This document shows positions 36,124 to 44,859 of a stretch of 64,000 nt of DNA, one piece after another. The notes below the pieces were generated by a model. The model saw only the letters and a program-made list of their open reading frames with translations, searched no databases and had not been told where the DNA came from. This DNA comes from Gemmatimonadota bacterium (lineage in GTDB: Bacteria > Gemmatimonadota > Gemmatimonadetes > Gemmatimonadales > Gemmatimonadaceae). The DNA is taken from NCBI GenBank assembly GCA_028287305.1, contig JAQBPX010000028.1, forward strand, positions 1 through 64,000. Reading direction: 5' to 3'. A program made the translations under genes and the position numbers. The stretch's first letter is position 1, and each line of letters starts with the position of its first letter.

Positions 36124-37349
36124 GAATCCTTCCGCTGCTCGTGCTCGCGGGGGCGCACGCGTTGCGCGCCCAGTCGTTCGACACCGTGAGCGTGACCATG
36201 GTGGCGCCCGGGGTGATGCTCAAGCACCTGCACGAGGCGACGCAGCCGTGGGACGCGCGCGTGCTGGTGATCGACCTGCGACACCGCGAGCTGCAGCTGG
36301 CCGGCGCGCGCGCCATGGGTGCGTTCCGCGGGCGGGAGAGGGTGTCCGACATCGTGCGGCGCAACAGCACCCACGATCATCGCGTGGTGGCGGCGGTGAA
36401 CGGCGACTTCTTCATCCTGGCGAATGGCGAGGGTGAGGACGACCAGGTGTGGAGGGAGCAGTGGATCAAGGGCGTTCCGCTCACGGACTCGTCGCGCGCC
36501 GCGGGCAGGCGCGTGCGCACCGAGCTCGCGATCGGTCGCGACGGGCGCGTGATGATGGATCGCTTCGCCTTCGACGCCTGGGTCAGCGGCGCGGGGCTGC
36601 GCACGCGCCTGCATGGACTGAATGCCGTGCCCGGGGCGGGGCAGCTCTCACTCTTCACCAGCGCGTATGACGCGGCCGCCCCAGCCGACTCGACCACGCG
36701 CGGGGATGCCGAGCTGGCGCTGGTGGTGCGCGCTCGTCACGGTGACACGCTCGACCTGCGGCCAGCAGGCGCGGTGGGCGCGCCGCGCGAGTTGCGCCCG
36801 TCGCGCGACACGGTGGTGTTGATGGGCGGCGCGGGAACGGAAGGGCTGCTCGCGCGCCTGGCCGGAATGCGCAGCGTGCGCGTGACGCTCGCGTCGTCAC
36901 CGGATCGCGGGCCCCTGCGCTCGATGATGGGTGGCGTGGGGCGACTGGTGCTCGAGGGACGCGCGGTGGGCGACAGCACGGCGCACGCCGAGTCGGCGTC
37001 CGAGACGTTCACCGGGGGACGTCACCCGCGCACCGCGATCGGCATCTCGCGCGACAGCCTGACCGTCACGATCGCGGTGATGGACGGCCGTGGCGAGAGC
37101 GGCTCGGGAATGTCGATGGGCGAGATCTCGACGTTCATGCGCGACCTGGGCGCCTGGAACGCCATGAACCTGGACGGCGGCGGCTCCTCCACGATGGTCG
37201 TGGACGGCCGGGTGGTGAATCACCCGAGTGACCGGGAAGGGGAGCGGACGGTGGGGATGGCCCTTCTTCTTTTTCGCGACGAAGGGCCGTCGCGAAAGGG
37301 GCTGAGGGGCTCGGGTGCTGGGGGGCTGGGGAAGCCGCATCGCCGTTAG
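36120..37349 (+). CDS. Secreted phosphodiester glycosidase (NAGPA) family protein
   Basis: A 409-residue exported protein (signal MRILPLLVLAGAHALRAQ) with the NAGPA/phosphodiester glycosidase domain. Typical strands are 'VVAAVNGDFF', 'RHPRTAIGIS' and the C-terminal signature 'WNAMNLDGGGSSTMVV'. Relatives remove GlcNAc from phosphodiester-linked or modified sugars. It is translationally coupled to the NamZ-like gene. The conserved domain ends near GMALLLF; the last 25 or so residues (Arg/Gly-rich) are encoded by DNA that looks intergenic, with a hairpin and a GGGGCTGAGG motif, so the stop may have moved downstream. Confidence 0.82.
   Translation: MRILPLLVLAGAHALRAQSFDTVSVTMVAPGVMLKHLHEATQPWDARVLVIDLRHRELQLAGARAMGAFRGRERVSDIVRRNSTHDHRVVAAVNGDFFILANGEGEDDQVWREQWIKGVPLTDSSRAAGRRVRTELAIGRDGRVMMDRFAFDAWVSGAGLRTRLHGLNAVPGAGQLSLFTSAYDAAAPADSTTRGDAELALVVRARHGDTLDLRPAGAVGAPRELRPSRDTVVLMGGAGTEGLLARLAGMRSVRVTLASSPDRGPLRSMMGGVGRLVLEGRAVGDSTAHAESASETFTGGRHPRTAIGISRDSLTVTIAVMDGRGESGSGMSMGEISTFMRDLGAWNAMNLDGGGSSTMVVDGRVVNHPSDREGERTVGMALLLFRDEGPSRKGLRGSGAGGLGKPHRR
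37272..37297. terminator. Hairpin inside the 3' end of the NAGPA-like gene
   Basis: A perfect 9-bp stem TTTCGCGAC / GTCGCGAAA surrounds an 8-base loop. An alternative stem uses GGCCCTTC 37259-37266 with GAAGGGCC 37281-37288. The hairpin looks like a former or overlapping terminator now read as coding sequence. Confidence 0.4.
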
Positions 37350-37406
37350 GTGAGCCGCCGTTGCAGTCCCCACACCCCCGGCCCCCCAAACCTCAGCCCC
37401 TGCAGT

Positions 37407-39455
37407 TCAGAACTCCACCTGCGCCCCCAGCTCCACCACGCGATTGGGGGGGATGCCGAAGAACTCCGTGGCGCTGCGGGCGTTGCGGGACATGAGCACG
37501 AACAGCTTCTTGCGCCAGCGCGCCATCTCGATCTTCTGCGCCTCGGGCACGTCGGGAGCGCGTCGCGCGCCCTCGCGACCCTTCTGCTTGCGGTCGAGCA
37601 CGATGATGCGCTCGCGCCCCAGGTAGAACGTGGTCTCCGAGGGGCGCGCCTTGAGTCCCTGCACGCGCGCCACCGACAGGATCTCGTTCACGTCGGGCGT
37701 CTGCATGAAGCCGTAGCGCGCCATCACGCGCCAGAAGCCGTGCTCCAGCCGCTCGGCCGACACGCGCTGCTCGGCGGGCACTTCCGGCACCTCGTCCACC
37801 AGGATGGACATCAGCACCACCTGCTCGTGGAGCACCTTGTTGTGCTTGAGGTGATGCAGGAGCACCACGGGCACGCCCTCGGGGCTCGACGTCATGAACA
37901 CCGCGGTGCCGGCAACCCGGTGCGGCTTCCGGCGCTCCACGTCGCCGAGGAACAGGTCGAGCGGCAGTGAGCCGGAGGTGAGGATGCGCGTGAGCATCAC
38001 GCGGCCGCGCTTCCAGGTGCTCATCAGCGTGTAGACGCCGAGGGCCATGAGCACCGGCACCCAGCCGCCGTGCTCGATCTTCACCAGATTGGCGCCGAAG
38101 AAGGCGAAGTCGACGAAGAGGAAGAGCGAGGTGAGCGCGCCGATCTTCCAGAGCGGCCACTCCCAGCGCTGGCGCGCCACCACGTAGTAGAGGATGCTCG
38201 TGATGGCCATCGTCCCCGTGACGGCGATTCCGTACGCGGCGCTGAGCGCGCTCGAGTTGCGGAACATGAACACGAGCAGGATGCAGCCGGCGCGCAGCAG
38301 CTTGTTGATCTCGGGGATGTAGATCTGGCCGGCTTCCTCCATCGAGGTGTGCACGATGGTGACACGCGGCGAGTAGCCCAGCTGCACGCTCTGCTGCGTG
38401 AGCGAGAAGGCGCCGGAGATGAGCGCCTGGCTGGCGATGATCGCGGCCATGGTGGCGAGCAGCGTGAGCGGGATCACGAGCGCGGCGGGCGCCAGCAGGT
38501 AGAACGGGTTCTCGGCGGCCTTGGGGTCGCGCAGCAGGAGCGCGCCCTGGCCGAAGTAGTTGAGCAGCAGGCAGGGGAGCACCATCGCGAACCACGCCAT
38601 GCGGATCGGCTTCTTGCCGAAGTGTCCCATGTCGGCGTAGAGCGCCTCGGCACCGGTGACGGCGAGGACCACCGCGCCGAGCACCAGGAAGCCCCCGACG
38701 CCGTGATTCACGAAGAAGCGGACGGCCCAGATGGGGTTGAGCGCCGACATGATCTGCGGCTCGTGCACCAGCTCGCGAACGCCGAGGGTGGCGATGACCA
38801 GGAACCAGAGCGCCATCACCGGGCCGAAGAATCGGCCCACCATGGCGGTGCCCTTGTACTGGAAGCCGAAGAGCAGCAGCAGCACGAGGATGGTGACGAT
38901 GACGACGATGTTCTCGGAGAGCGCCGGGATGGCGACCTGCATGCCCTCCACCGCGGAGAGCACCGAGATGGCGGGAGTGATCACGCCGTCGCCGTAGAGC
39001 AGGGCCGCGCCGAAGAGGCCGAGGCCGATGAGGAGCATGCGGCGCTGGAGGTCCTCGTCGCGGCGCGTCTGCTGGAGGAGCAGCGCGAGCAGGGCGAGGA
39101 TTCCGCCCTCGCCGCGATTGTCGGCGCGCATGATGAAGACGATGTACTTCACGCTGACGATGAGCAGCAGCGCCCAGACGATCAGCGAGAGGATGCCGTA
39201 GACGTTGGCCTGCGTGGGGAGCAGCCCGTACTCGCCCTTGAAGCACTCGCGGAGCGCGTAGAGAGGGCTGGTGCCGATGTCGCCATAGACGACGCCCATC
39301 GCCGTCAGGGTGAGCAGCGCGAGGCGCTTTCCCTGGGGGTTGGCCTCGACGTGCTGGCGCTCGGGCGGCAGGCGGACCGGGATGACTTCCCCGGTCGTGG
39401 TCCTCAACGGCGCCGTATTTTCGCCGCCCGTGGGGCGGGTTGACTCTGCGGTCAT
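37407..39455 (-). CDS. kup: KUP-family potassium uptake transporter
   Basis: A 682-residue KUP/HAK/KT transporter driving potassium uptake, probably with protons. The N-terminal signature 'LALLTLTAMGVVYGDIGTSPLYALRECF' is complete. 'GEGGILALLALL', 'LYGDGVITPAISVLSAVEG' and 'TGAEALYADMGHFGKKPIRMAW' follow across about twelve helices. The C-terminal cytosolic domain (about 470-682) ends in 'RNARSATEFFGIPPNRVVELGAQVEF', the usual KUP terminus. I start at the ATG at 39455; an upstream in-frame ATG at 39512 would add 19 residues without homology. It lies 88 bp downstream of the PadR gene on the same strand. Confidence 0.94.
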   Translation of the reverse strand: MTAESTRPTGGENTAPLRTTTGEVIPVRLPPERQHVEANPQGKRLALLTLTAMGVVYGDIGTSPLYALRECFKGEYGLLPTQANVYGILSLIVWALLLIVSVKYIVFIMRADNRGEGGILALLALLLQQTRRDEDLQRRMLLIGLGLFGAALLYGDGVITPAISVLSAVEGMQVAIPALSENIVVIVTILVLLLLFGFQYKGTAMVGRFFGPVMALWFLVIATLGVRELVHEPQIMSALNPIWAVRFFVNHGVGGFLVLGAVVLAVTGAEALYADMGHFGKKPIRMAWFAMVLPCLLLNYFGQGALLLRDPKAAENPFYLLAPAALVIPLTLLATMAAIIASQALISGAFSLTQQSVQLGYSPRVTIVHTSMEEAGQIYIPEINKLLRAGCILLVFMFRNSSALSAAYGIAVTGTMAITSILYYVVARQRWEWPLWKIGALTSLFLFVDFAFFGANLVKIEHGGWVPVLMALGVYTLMSTWKRGRVMLTRILTSGSLPLDLFLGDVERRKPHRVAGTAVFMTSSPEGVPVVLLHHLKHNKVLHEQVVLMSILVDEVPEVPAEQRVSAERLEHGFWRVMARYGFMQTPDVNEILSVARVQGLKARPSETTFYLGRERIIVLDRKQKGREGARRAPDVPEAQKIEMARWRKKLFVLMSRNARSATEFFGIPPNRVVELGAQVEF

Positions 39456-39542
39456 GTGCGAAAGAAGGACGGGCCGCGAACATCGCGACCCGTCATGCAA
39501 TCTACCGGACACGTCCCTGCGGAGAAGGGCCGGTGTTGCGGA

Positions 39543-40157
39543 CTACTTCGCGCTGTCGTCGAGGGCGCCGAGCTCCGCTGCGGCCCGCTCGAGGATTTCC
39601 CTGATCTTCTGGAGGTGCGCGCGATCGTCGAGCCGCTTGGTGGCGGTGCCGTACGTGGCCTGCGCCACCTTCTTGAATGCGACGTTGACGTCGGTCATGG
39701 GCGCGTCGAGGAAGCCGTCCACGAAGCGCGCGATGCGCTCGAAGATGCCGTCCACGGTCTCGCGATGCTCCGCCAGGTAGGCGCGGCCCTCGTCGGTGAT
39801 CTCGAAGATCTTCTTGCCGCCCTCTTCCGGCGTCACTCGAGCGTAGCCGAGGTCTTCGAGCATGGTGAGGGTGGGATAGACGGTGCCCGGGCTGGGCGAA
39901 TAGGCGCCGCCGAACTTCTCCTCGAGCTCCTTGATGATCTCGTAGCCGTGTCGGGGCTTTTCCTCGAGGAGGCGGAGGATGACGTACTTGAGGTCTCCCT
40001 GCTCGAAGACGCGTCCGGCGCGTCCGCGGTGCTTCCATGGTCCGCCGCGGGGCCCTCCCCAGAAGTCGCCGCCGCCGGGAAAGCCTTCCCAGCCCCACTT
40101 GGCGTGTCGGGGTCCGCAGTGGTCGTGGCCGAGTGAACCGATGTACATCTTGAACAT
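39543..40157 (-). CDS. PadR-family transcriptional regulator
   Basis: A 204-residue regulator. After a Gly/Trp-rich N-terminal extension (about 1-45) comes the PadR winged helix ('GDLKYVILRLLEEKPRHGYEIIKELEEKFGGAYSPSPGTVYPTLTMLEDLGYARV' read in parts; recognition motif SPGTVYPTL). A C-terminal dimerisation helix region follows. I use ATG 40157 because GGAG lies seven bases upstream. A palindrome at 40168-40194 overlaps its leader, so autorepression is likely. Its targets could include the kup gene downstream or a possible small RNA upstream; neither is shown by sequence alone. Confidence 0.9.
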   Translation of the reverse strand: MFKMYIGSLGHDHCGPRHAKWGWEGFPGGGDFWGGPRGGPWKHRGRAGRVFEQGDLKYVILRLLEEKPRHGYEIIKELEEKFGGAYSPSPGTVYPTLTMLEDLGYARVTPEEGGKKIFEITDEGRAYLAEHRETVDGIFERIARFVDGFLDAPMTDVNVAFKKVAQATYGTATKRLDDRAHLQKIREILERAAAELGALDDSAK

Positions 40158-40167
40158 GAGCTATCTC

Positions 40168-40194
40168 CGATATGTCGTCAACTGACGATATATC
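40168..40194. promoter_or_regulatory. Palindromic operator in front of the PadR gene
   Basis: The bases CGATATG-TCGTCA-AC-TGACGA-TATATCG form a near-perfect palindrome: a perfect TCGTCA/TGACGA core (40175-40188) with flanks differing by one base. It ends 11 bp upstream of the PadR start codon and covers the likely Shine-Dalgarno and promoter bases (TTGACG and TATATCG on the minus strand). This is the expected layout for an autoregulated PadR operator. Confidence 0.7.
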
Positions 40195-40218
40195 GAAGAT
40201 ACAGTTACGGCAAGAGCG

Positions 40219-40240
40219 GGCTTTGGGCTTTGGGCTTTGG
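40219..40240. repeat. Three tandem copies of a 7-bp GGGCTTT unit
   Basis: GGGCTTT is repeated three times in a row, followed by GG and the AACTGC hexamer that recurs across intergenic regions here. It lies in the 264-bp gap between the PadR operator and the permease gene. Confidence 0.8.
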
Positions 40241-40351
40241 CAACTGCCCATGGCCACGGTACGCCGTTTGCAACTCTCGGTCGGCGTGGGAGGGTTAGTA
40301 CCGTACGGCCGGCCGCGGACCGAGACCCCTGGGTCGAATCCGTGTCGTGCG

Positions 40352-40382
40352 AGAGGGCACCGTCGTGGGGACGGTGCCCTCT
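40352..40382 (+). terminator. Perfect plus-strand terminator with no protein-coding gene before it
   Basis: A 13-bp perfect stem AGAGGGCACCGTC / GACGGTGCCCTCT with a 5-base loop is followed on the plus strand by TTGCGTT. The minus strand has no T-rich tail. Both flanking protein genes are on the minus strand, so a plus-strand transcript such as a small RNA from about 40190 could end here. Confidence 0.65.
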
Positions 40383-40421
40383 TTGCGTTCCAGCCTGCCG
40401 CGGCCCGTACTGCGATCGCAG

Positions 40422-41642
40422 CTACTCGTAGCGCAACGCCACGATCGGGTCCAGCGCCGCCGCCCGACGCGCCGGCCACACACCGAACACCACGCCCACC
40501 ACCGCCGAGAACGCGAAGGCGAGCACGATGGCGCTGGGTGAGATCTGCGTGTTCCACTTGAAGACCTGGCTCATCGCCATGGCCCCGCCGCCGCCCACCA
40601 CGATCCCCACGATCCCGCCCAGGCAGCACAGCACCACCGCCTCGATCAGGAACTGCAGCAGGATGTTCGGCTTCGTGGCGCCCAGCGCCTTGCGAATGCC
40701 GATCTCGCGCGTGCGCTCGGTGACCGACACCAGCATGATGTTCATGATGCCGATCCCGCCCACCAGCAGGCTCACGCCCGCGATCCCCGACAGCAGGTAG
40801 GTGAAGACCTGCGTGGTCTCGCCGAGCGTGTTCAGGAAGTCCGCCTGGCTGCGCATCTGGAAGTCATCCGCCGCTCCCTGCCGCAGGCGATGCTCGCGGC
40901 GCAGGATCTTCTGGATGTCCGCCATCGCGTCCGGGATCTTCTCCTCGTTCGGCGCCAGCACGCTGATCGAGCGCAGGCGGTCGGTGCCCATCACGCGAAA
41001 GCGCGCGGTGCTGATCGGGATCAGGATCTGGTCGTCGGGATTGCCGAAGGGCGACGCCTGCCCCTTCGACTCGAGCACGCCCACCACCTGGAACTGCAGT
41101 CCGCGGATGCGCAGGCTCTCGCCCAGCAGCGCGTCCGCCGTCTCGTAGCCCATGTTCGTGGCGACCGCGGGGCCGATGACCGCCACGCGCTGCTTGCCCT
41201 CGTCCTCCTGCGACGTGAACATCCGCCCCGACGCCAGCTTGTAGTTGCGCACCGTCAGGTAGTTCGGCGACGTGCCGACGATCGACGTGCTCGTGTTCTT
41301 GTTGAGGTACGTGACCTGGAGCGTGCGGTTCATCTCGGGCTGCACGCCGGCGATGTTCACGCCGCGGTCCTCGAGGGCCTTGGCGTCATCCATCGTCAGC
41401 TTCGCATTCTGGTCGGCGATCACGACGCCCATGCCGCGCTGCTGGCCGGGATTCACGGTGAGCAGCGTGGTGCCGAGCGACGAGATGCGGTCCTTCACCG
41501 CCTTCTGCGCGCCGGTGCCGAGCGCCACCATCGCGATCACCGCGGCCACCCCGATCACGATGCCGAGCATCGTGAGCAGGGAGCGAAGCTTGTTCGCCCG
41601 CAGGGCGCCGAGCGCCACGCTGAATACTTCACCGTAGAGCAT
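40422..41642 (-). CDS. MacB-type ABC transporter permease (no ATPase domain)
   Basis: A 406-residue FtsX/MacB-like membrane subunit. One N-terminal helix ('NKLRSLLTMLGIVIGVAAVIAMVALG') precedes a periplasmic MacB_PCD domain (about 45-240). Three C-terminal helices follow, with 'TERTREIGIRKALGA', the coupling motif, and 'GVWPARRAAALDPIVALRYE', the standard end. Full MacB carries an N-terminal nucleotide-binding domain; this protein has none, and no ATPase gene is adjacent. It lies 11 bp downstream of the adaptor gene, the last member of a TolC-adaptor-permease set. Confidence 0.9.
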   Translation of the reverse strand: MLYGEVFSVALGALRANKLRSLLTMLGIVIGVAAVIAMVALGTGAQKAVKDRISSLGTTLLTVNPGQQRGMGVVIADQNAKLTMDDAKALEDRGVNIAGVQPEMNRTLQVTYLNKNTSTSIVGTSPNYLTVRNYKLASGRMFTSQEDEGKQRVAVIGPAVATNMGYETADALLGESLRIRGLQFQVVGVLESKGQASPFGNPDDQILIPISTARFRVMGTDRLRSISVLAPNEEKIPDAMADIQKILRREHRLRQGAADDFQMRSQADFLNTLGETTQVFTYLLSGIAGVSLLVGGIGIMNIMLVSVTERTREIGIRKALGATKPNILLQFLIEAVVLCCLGGIVGIVVGGGGAMAMSQVFKWNTQISPSAIVLAFAFSAVVGVVFGVWPARRAAALDPIVALRYE

Positions 41643-41653
41643 CGTCGGCTCCG

Positions 41654-43525
41654 TTAACGTCCGCCGCCGCCGGCGGGGCGAGCGGCAGCGCCACCACCGC
41701 CGCCGCCACCACCACCGCGCTGCTGCTGGCCGCCCTGGGCACCACCTGCCGCGCCGCCCTGCTGCAGCCCCGGCACGCCGGCGTTCTGGCGGAAGCGATC
41801 GTTCTGCGCCTGTCGCGCCGCCTGGAGCGCCAGCGCCGACAGCAGCGCGACCTTCTCGCCTTCCTTCAGGCCGCTCACCACTTCGGTGTAGTCGAAGTTG
41901 CCCTGGCCGAGCATCACGACGCGCGGCTTGAAGGTGGTGCCTTCCGACACGAACACGAGGCCGGGCCGGATCTTCGTGCGCGGCGCCTGCTCCGCGTTAC
42001 CGACCTGCAGCTTCGGGCCACCGGCCACGCCTGCGGCACCGCCCGTGGTGCCGGCCGCGCCACCGCGATTGCCACCGCGAGTGGCGCCCTGCGTGCCCTG
42101 CGTTCCGCCGCCCTGTCCGCCCGGCTGTCCGCCGCCCTGTCCGCCGCCCTGTCCACCGCCCTGGGCCTGGCGCTCCTTCTGGCGGCACGCACCGGCGACC
42201 CGCTGGTCCACGCCGACCGCCTTGTAGATCGCCTGCATCTGCTCGCGAGCGGCCGTGCGGTCGAGCGTGCCCGCCTGCATCTGCGCGCGCATGTCGTCCA
42301 TCTTCTTCTTCTCGGCCGGCTTCTTCGCGAAGGCGGCCGTCACGGCAGCGCAATCCTTCTCGGAGACGTCGGGCATCTGGAAGCCGCCCTGCCCGCCCTG
42401 TCCCTGCTGGCCCTGCTGGCCCTGCTGCGGCGCAAGCTCCACCTCACCCGGCGAGCTCTGCGTGCGACCACCGGCGTTGCCGCCCTGGCCACCCTGTCCA
42501 CCGCCGCGACGACCGCCACCGTTGCCGCCGCCACCAGCGCCACCCGAGTACTGCGCCTTGAGCTGCGCCTGCACGGAGTCGGGGTTGAGGCCGAGCATCG
42601 TGGCCGTTGCCGTCGCCTCGCGCATCGACTTGAGCGCCTCGTTCGGCACCGCGAGCACGTTGTCGCGCTGGTCCACGAGCACCGAGACCTCGCCATTCAT
42701 GCCGGGCTTCAGGAAGCCCTCACGATTGTCGAGCGTCACGAGCACGGGGAACATGGTGACGCCCTGCTGCACGACGGCCTGCGGCTCGATCTTCTCGACC
42801 GCGCCGGTGAAGCGGCGGTCGGGGAACGCGTCCACGATCACGGTGGCGGCCTGGCCGGCGCGCACCTGGCCGATGTCGGTCTCGTTGAACAGCGCGCGGA
42901 CGCGCACGCGATCCAGGTTCGCCATCTTGAGCAGCGTGGTGCCGCCGCCGAAGGTGCCCGTGGCCGAGGTGATCACGGTGCCGAGCGACACGGTCTTCTC
43001 GATGATGGTGCCGGCCACCGGCGCCGTGACGGTGGCGTCTTCCATGCGCTGCTTGGCGAGGTCGAGGTTCGCCTCGGCGCGCACCTGGGAGGCCTTCGCG
43101 TTCGCGTAGTCGAGCGCCGCGGTCTCGTGCTCCTGCGCCGTGATGACGCGCGCGGCGAACATCTCGTCGGAGCGCTTCTTCTGCGCGCCGGAGACGTCGA
43201 GCTTGGCCTTGGAGGCGTTGACGTCGGCGGCCGCCTGGTTGTAGCCGTTCTGCACGTCGCGCGTGTCCACCTGCACGAGCAGCGCGTTGGGCTGCACGAT
43301 GTCGCCGGTCTCGACGGTCATCTTGGTGATGATGCCCGAGGCCTTCGACTTCACCTCGATGATGTTGATCGGCTCCACGGCGCCGGTCGCCTGCGCGTCC
43401 ACGATGATGGTGCGGCGCGTGACGGGAACGGAGTCCACCTTGATGGCGGTGTCCTTCGCCTTGCTGCAGGCGGCGGCGCCCGCGATCAGGGCGGCGGCGG
43501 CGATGCGAATGGTGCGGTAGTTCAC
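41654..43525 (-). CDS. MacA/RND-type periplasmic adaptor with Gly/Gln-rich insertion, lipoprotein
   Basis: A 623-residue membrane-fusion adaptor. A lipobox (AGAAAC) lies at about residue 20. The lipoyl and hairpin domains ('IIEVKSKASGIITKMTVETGDIVQ', 'LDLAKQRMEDATVTAPVAGTIIEKTV') and beta-barrel ('VRVRALFNETDIGQVRAGQ') are typical. After 'VLAVPNEAL' a region of about 180 residues is inserted: two GGQGG-rich low-complexity tracts enclose a small domain with two Cys (SEKDCAAV and AGACRQK). The normal C-terminal domain resumes at 'GLVFVSEGTTFKPRVVMLG'. A final Gly/Gln-rich tail follows. Ordinary adaptors are about 370-420 residues. The ATG overlaps the TolC stop. Confidence 0.9.
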   Translation of the reverse strand: MNYRTIRIAAAALIAGAAACSKAKDTAIKVDSVPVTRRTIIVDAQATGAVEPINIIEVKSKASGIITKMTVETGDIVQPNALLVQVDTRDVQNGYNQAAADVNASKAKLDVSGAQKKRSDEMFAARVITAQEHETAALDYANAKASQVRAEANLDLAKQRMEDATVTAPVAGTIIEKTVSLGTVITSATGTFGGGTTLLKMANLDRVRVRALFNETDIGQVRAGQAATVIVDAFPDRRFTGAVEKIEPQAVVQQGVTMFPVLVTLDNREGFLKPGMNGEVSVLVDQRDNVLAVPNEALKSMREATATATMLGLNPDSVQAQLKAQYSGGAGGGGNGGGRRGGGQGGQGGNAGGRTQSSPGEVELAPQQGQQGQQGQGGQGGFQMPDVSEKDCAAVTAAFAKKPAEKKKMDDMRAQMQAGTLDRTAAREQMQAIYKAVGVDQRVAGACRQKERQAQGGGQGGGQGGGQPGGQGGGTQGTQGATRGGNRGGAAGTTGGAAGVAGGPKLQVGNAEQAPRTKIRPGLVFVSEGTTFKPRVVMLGQGNFDYTEVVSGLKEGEKVALLSALALQAARQAQNDRFRQNAGVPGLQQGGAAGGAQGGQQQRGGGGGGGGGAAARPAGGGGR

Positions 43526-44859
43526 AGGTCTCTCCCGATGATCGCTTCGATCTGCGCGCGGGCCAGGCGATAGTCCTGGCGAGCCTGGATGAGTGCGGCG
43601 CGCGCGGCGTCGAGCGTGGATTGCGAGGTGAGCAGGTCGAGCAGGGTGGATGCGCCCAGCGTGTAGCGCTGCTGCTGCACGCGCAGGTCTTCCTGCGCGG
43701 CGGCGACGGACGCCTGCTGGATGCGGATGCGCTCCTCGGCGGTGCGAAGGGCGGCGAACTGCGAGACGAGGTTCTGGCGCGCGAGGAGTCGCGCGTCACG
43801 CAACGCCGCCTCGGCGTTGTCCTGCGCCACGTCGGCGCGGACCACCGCGTCCTCGCGCGTCAGGTTGTTGAAGAGCGGGTACGACAGGCCGAGCGACCAG
43901 GTGTTGCCATACGCGAGCTGGCCGCCACCCAGGCCGTAGCCCTGGTCGAAGCCGCTGCCATTGCGGTTGAAGCGGAGGTCCACGCTCGGGAGGTAGCTCG
44001 ACTTGCTCGCCTTGTACGCGGCGCGCGAGGAGCGCAGGGCCGACGTGGCCTGTTCCACCGCGGGACCGCGCTCGGCCAGCTGGAACAGCGAGGAGCTGTC
44101 GATCGGCGTGGCGCGCAGGTCGAGCGTGTCGCTCGCGAGCGCGGTGACCGTCTGCTCGGATCCCACCAGGCGGCTGAGCGCCGCGCTGGCGACGCGCAGG
44201 TTGTTCTGCGCGACGAGCAGTGCGAGGCGCGCATTGCCCACCTGGATCACGGAGCGCAGGGAGTCGGAGATCGTGGCGGCGCCGGCCTTCACGCGCGCCG
44301 ACGCGTACGTCAGCTGTGCATTGGCCTGCTGCAGCTGGGCGCGCGCGGCGGACTCGGACTCGCGCGCGGCGAGGATCGCGGCGTACTGCGTCTTCACCTG
44401 GAGCGCGATGTTGAACTGCTGCGCGACTTCATTCGCGCCGGCGGTGAGCACGTCGGCCTTGCGGGCCTTGATGTCGGCGAAGCGGCGCCCGCCGTCGAAG
44501 AGGTTGATCGACGAGGAGAGCCCGGTGCTGTAGGACCACGGCGCCGCGGTGTAGGGGACCAGCTTGCCCGTGTTGTCGAAGCGCTGGCCGCCCTGCTTGC
44601 TCTGGTTGAGGCTCACGCTGAGGCTGGGAAGCAGCGCGGCGTAGGCGGAACGAACGCTGGAGGCGGAGGAGCGCAGCTGCCCGCGCGCCTGCACGGCGGC
44701 GGGAGCGTTCTCCTGCGCCATGGTCACGGCATCGGTGAGCGAGATCGCGCGCATCGTGTCGGCGGCGCTCACCTGCTGGGCAAGGAGCGCGGTGGGGAGC
44801 GCGGCGAGCGCGACGGCGGCGAGCGCGGCGCGACGGAGGGACGAGGTCAGGACTTGCAT
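43522..44859 (-). CDS. TolC-family outer membrane efflux protein
   Basis: A 445-residue outer-membrane channel protein with a signal peptide ending near ALLAQ. Two OEP repeats follow: 'ISLTDAVTMAQENAPAAVQARGQLRSS' and, after the middle, 'YKASKSSYLPSVDLRFN' and 'YTLGASTLLDLLTSQSTLDAARAALIQARQDYRLARAQIEAIIG', the classic TolC helices. It should form the exit duct for the adaptor-permease pair encoded directly downstream. The start at 44859 overlaps the CpxP-like gene by 13 bp and its stop overlaps the adaptor ATG, so the whole unit is tightly coupled. Confidence 0.9.
   Translation of the reverse strand: MQVLTSSLRRAALAAVALAALPTALLAQQVSAADTMRAISLTDAVTMAQENAPAAVQARGQLRSSASSVRSAYAALLPSLSVSLNQSKQGGQRFDNTGKLVPYTAAPWSYSTGLSSSINLFDGGRRFADIKARKADVLTAGANEVAQQFNIALQVKTQYAAILAARESESAARAQLQQANAQLTYASARVKAGAATISDSLRSVIQVGNARLALLVAQNNLRVASAALSRLVGSEQTVTALASDTLDLRATPIDSSSLFQLAERGPAVEQATSALRSSRAAYKASKSSYLPSVDLRFNRNGSGFDQGYGLGGGQLAYGNTWSLGLSYPLFNNLTREDAVVRADVAQDNAEAALRDARLLARQNLVSQFAALRTAEERIRIQQASVAAAQEDLRVQQQRYTLGASTLLDLLTSQSTLDAARAALIQARQDYRLARAQIEAIIGRDL

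Noticed and set aside
40280-40352. tRNA candidate based on a CCCCTGGGTCGAATCC T-arm-like motif
   Set aside because: The T-stem has only three pairs, position 54 is G, and no acceptor or anticodon stem can be formed on either strand.
40422-41642. Labelling the permease as full MacB
   Set aside because: No Walker A/B nucleotide-binding domain is present in the protein or in an adjacent gene.
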